Assembly: GCA_037962975.1 (NCBI GenBank)
Contig: CM075669.1
Span: 121,722,501-121,786,500 of the forward strand
DNA from: Clitoria ternatea
Lineage: Eukaryota > Streptophyta > Magnoliopsida > Fabales > Fabaceae
Direction: 5' to 3'
Length of the DNA stretch: 64,000 nucleotides
In this document: piece after piece, positions 61,500-64,000 of the stretch
How positions within the stretch are numbered: position 1 is the first letter of the stretch
Layout of the letters: the number at the start of each line of letters is the position of its first letter
Translations under genes and position numbers: made by a program
Notes under the pieces: generated by a model
Seen by the model: only the letters and a program-made list of their open reading frames with translations
Told to the model about the DNA's origin: nothing
The model's database searches: none

Positions 61500-62800
61500 A
61501 AATTGCAAGGTGAAATCACCAAAGGTGAATGGGTAGGGTGTTGGTATCCATTAAGTGATTCATTAAGTGAATCACTCTTCAACTTTTTGAGTGACTCGCT
61601 TCTCAACTTATTCTATAACTTCTTGCCTTATCTCTTCTATAATATGCAACATTTTATCCCTAGTTACATTAAAGGATCTAAGTCCTCTTTTGCTTGGAGG
61701 CTTTCTAAAGTATTGTGGTATACCCATACGTTGTCCAACACCACAAACACGACCATTGTGTTTAGACGCCTAATACCTACAAATAAAATATTTGCTTGAC
61801 CAAAAGGTACTAAGGATCCGTTCAAGGTAAGTGATGTCAAAATGTTCTATAAAACATTTTAATTAAAAGACAATTCAAAATATTAGATGCTAAGGTAGTT
61901 GTTAATAACAAGGTACATTTTGACTAAAATTTCAATCAATTAACTTACAATCTTTTTAACAATCTCACGAGTTGCAGTAGATGTATATTCTTCATTCATC
62001 TTCAGCTGTACTAACTTCCATTTCTCATAGAGCTTAGGCGTAGATGGGGGATGAAGTATTATGGATAGCTGCTTGGTATGCTTGCTCATGTTCTTTCTCT
62101 TTTTGAGCCATTATCTCCTCCTTAAGCAATGTGTAACCCTCATGAGATAACTATGAGGGTACTTATTCATTGTGACAATCTCTTGTGCCTTTTTTCTTTT
62201 CTCCTGTTTAAGTCAATTAAATCAAAGTTATAAACAAGGTATGAAAAGTATGAAAAACCTATGTGTAATATTTACTTTGTTTAAAGAACTTACAATAAAC
62301 TTAACATCTTGGTAGCTCTTAACAAAATCCCACCATGTTTCTTCATCAATGAATGACCACTTATCACAAGGAGACTTATCTTGATTTTTTCCAAACACCC
62401 AATTACTAGTCAGATGTGTCTTGAATTGCTTCCAATATTTCACAACATAGGAAAGATATTTCTTTTTCAATTCCAGATTGTTTAGAACATTATGGGTGAT
62501 CTACAAGTCACAAAAAAAGAAAGAAATTAGCATATGACCTTGTAACCAATATATAAAATTTACTACTAAAGAGTAATAGTGATATCGTAATTGTTTTCTA
62601 GATTTTGTCCTTTGTCCCTTTATCGACCTCACTTTAGTTGTTACACATGATACTAGGTTTTTCACGTGCAAGCATCCCAAGGTAATTAATGAATTTAGCT
62701 TTGTTTCCCTCATTGGTAGTAGGTTCATCAGATCAAACTCAACTAGAAACTTTTCTTCACCGTTCCTACCAATTGCTAACTCTTTCAATCGTGTAACATG
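61500..62800 (-). pseudogene. CACTA second gene / Transposase_24-like remnant
   Basis: On the minus strand, 62788-62501 gives EFDLMNLLPMRETK and, in a shifted frame, a LGMLARE-like segment. After an AT-rich gap, 62470-62270 gives KKKYLSYVVKYWKQFKTHLT and KWSFIDEETWWDFVKSYQD. Further on, 62210-62150 gives KKAQEIVTMNKYPHSY, and 61745-61690 gives GRVCGVGQRMGIPQYFRKPP. This is the motif order of plant En/Spm-type Transposase_24 proteins, spread over several exons with stops and frameshifts. Confidence 0.7.
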
Positions 62801-62914
62801 ACTACCTACTCTTCGTGTAGACTCACATTATGTTGTTTGGTAGTAGATGAATTAGCCTTATTTCCTGTATAAATAGCTAAAAATACATTAATACTTGCAA
62901 GAAATATAAGGTAA

Positions 62915-64000
62915 TGTTTAACTATAACACTATTAAATCATATATAACTAACTCCTTGTTATGTTGGAATGTTCTCCCATATCCCTCTGTAGTGATCATT
63001 CTGTGTAGCATGAACACTGTCCACTTTACTTTTAGAACTAACATTTTGTATCCTTGATGACACAGGTGTCTTTGAAACATGTAAAGTGTCATTGAAATCA
63101 ATTGTGGTTTTTCTAGGAAGAACCATTTACCACTATTTGTTAGAAGGATCATTGATATAAAGCACTTGTCTTGCATATGATGCCATGATGAAAGGCTCGT
63201 CTTTATAAGATAGTTTGTCAAGCTCCACTAAAGTAAATCCCAACTCATCAACATGTATAACACTATTAATATAAACCGAACTGCATTTGAAAATAGGTAC
63301 CCTAAACCGTATGAAATCAACCTCCTATATTTCTTCAATAAGTCCAAAGTAAGAAATTGATGCCATAACAGGATTATTATCCTTTAAACTAAAGAAGTGC
63401 ATGGACTCAGCCACTACTATAACCCTACTTTTTTGCATGGTGCTCTTATCATCTTAGGACTTAATACAAAATGAGAAACCATTGATATTATATCCATTCT
63501 AGCCAATTACATCATAGTTAAGCCTGTATGCTAGCCACTTTAGCGTTTCTAAAACAATGACATCATTCTTAATGGTTTCCTTAAACCAACTTAAAAAGCT
63601 CTTGTTATGCTTATTCAACAAACCCTTTTCATTCATTCTTGAGTTATTTTCCTTCATGATATTTTTATGGATAACCAAGTATGGTTTCATTTCATCAATG
63701 TTATTCAATATATACAAATGTGCTTGATGTAATTTCTCCCGACCTATATTCTTTTTCTTTGGATTTTGTAATCCTTTGCCTCCATTAGTTTACTCATGAT
63801 GAGACTTTAGAAGCCCAGTAGCTTCCACTTCTGACAAATAATTGATACCGAACTCAATGAACTCCTCTACAATATATCCTTTAATAATGGATGCTTCAGG
63901 ACGTTGTTGATTCTTCATATACCCCTTTAGTATTTTCTTGTATCGCTTAATTGGGTACATCCATCATAAGTAAATCGGGCCACACAACCTAATCTTTCTT
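62915..64000 (-). pseudogene. CACTA transposase (TNPD type) C-terminal half, partial
   Basis: The frame enters from beyond the window. It reads WMYPIKRYKKILKGYMKNQQ, RPEASIIKGYIVEEFIEFG (DUF4218 style), then YILNNIDEMKPYLVIHKNIM, HNKSFLSWFKETI and LETLKWLAYRLNYDVIGWNG. The DUF4216-like region follows (VMASISYFGLIEEI, DELGFTLVELDKLSYKDEPF, ARQVLYINDPSN, frame-shifted from about 63400 to 63150). Stops and frameshifts are frequent, so it is inactive. The catalytic N-terminal half lies outside the window. Confidence 0.85.

Larger units (their letters stand above)
58515..64000 (-). mobile_element. CACTA (En/Spm) transposon, one end in the window
   Basis: The left end is CACTACAAAAATTAC, the diagnostic terminal motif of CACTA transposons, preceded by AGG (58512-58514) as a possible 3-bp target duplication. 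The interior carries, on the minus strand, CACTA transposase segments (64000 to about 61500), then a nucleoporin fragment (about 61385-60503), then an inserted LTR-like element (59433-60140). The other terminus lies beyond 64000, so length and duplication cannot be confirmed. Confidence 0.75.

Overview
This is plant nuclear DNA. It has a multi-exon host gene with GT-AG introns, Ty1/copia and Ty3/gypsy retrotransposons with plant-type tRNA-Met primer sites, a CACTA transposon, a 5S-derived (Cassandra-like) segment and AT-rich introns. The repeat style suggests a eudicot, probably a papilionoid legume, but the species cannot be fixed from sequence alone. The window is mostly nested mobile DNA around one recognisable host gene.

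Layout. 1-4.2 kb: three tandem-repeat blocks, then a broken minus-strand two-exon coiled-coil gene that looks retroelement-derived. 5.1-19.2 kb: a complete Ty3/gypsy chromovirus (LTRs, iMet PBS, gag, pol with chromodomain, PPT, target duplication AGGTA). Its reading frames are broken, and a 3.66-kb solo LTR (duplication GTTTC) sits in its 3' LTR. 19.5-23.3 kb: another long LTR, 3'-truncated. 23.4-24.5 kb: exact 40-bp tandem repeats, an LTR-like TATA/poly(A) region, a fold-back element and an (AT)n tract. 24.6-43.8 kb, minus strand: a DETOXIFICATION (DTX29-like) MATE transporter gene, six exons with consistent splice sites and phases. Its third intron has grown to 14.6 kb and holds two copia elements. 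One is in plus orientation with a Cassandra-like 5S-bearing segment inside it; the other is in minus orientation with duplication CGTGT and lies 40 bp from a splice donor. 45.6-58.5 kb: a large inverted repeat made of copies of one LTR family, with two further nested insertions (duplications GTTTT and GATGG). 58.5-64 kb: a CACTA element running off the window, carrying transposase remnants and a degenerate nucleoporin NUP93 fragment.

The most unusual signal is in the long LTRs. Five of them carry short near-perfect palindromes, mostly in pairs. Spacing within a pair is 20-22 bp, and pairs recur at about 51, 61 or 71-73 bp. The palindrome core differs between copies (CTCGCTYAAGCGAG, TAATCGATTA, TGAATCGATTCA), including between two members of one LTR family. 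In several pairs the two palindromes share complementary departures from the consensus, as expected if each pair folds as a hairpin. In the two LTRs whose 3' end is visible, the arrays stop 330-357 bp before it, which is just upstream of the primer-binding site in genomic RNA. The same LTRs share splice-donor-like leader blocks. I propose an LTR-borne RNA or DNA structural module, for example for dimerisation, packaging or protein binding. That function is inference.

Exon boundaries, target duplications and motif positions were read by eye. Family assignments rest on recognised protein motifs, not on database searches.
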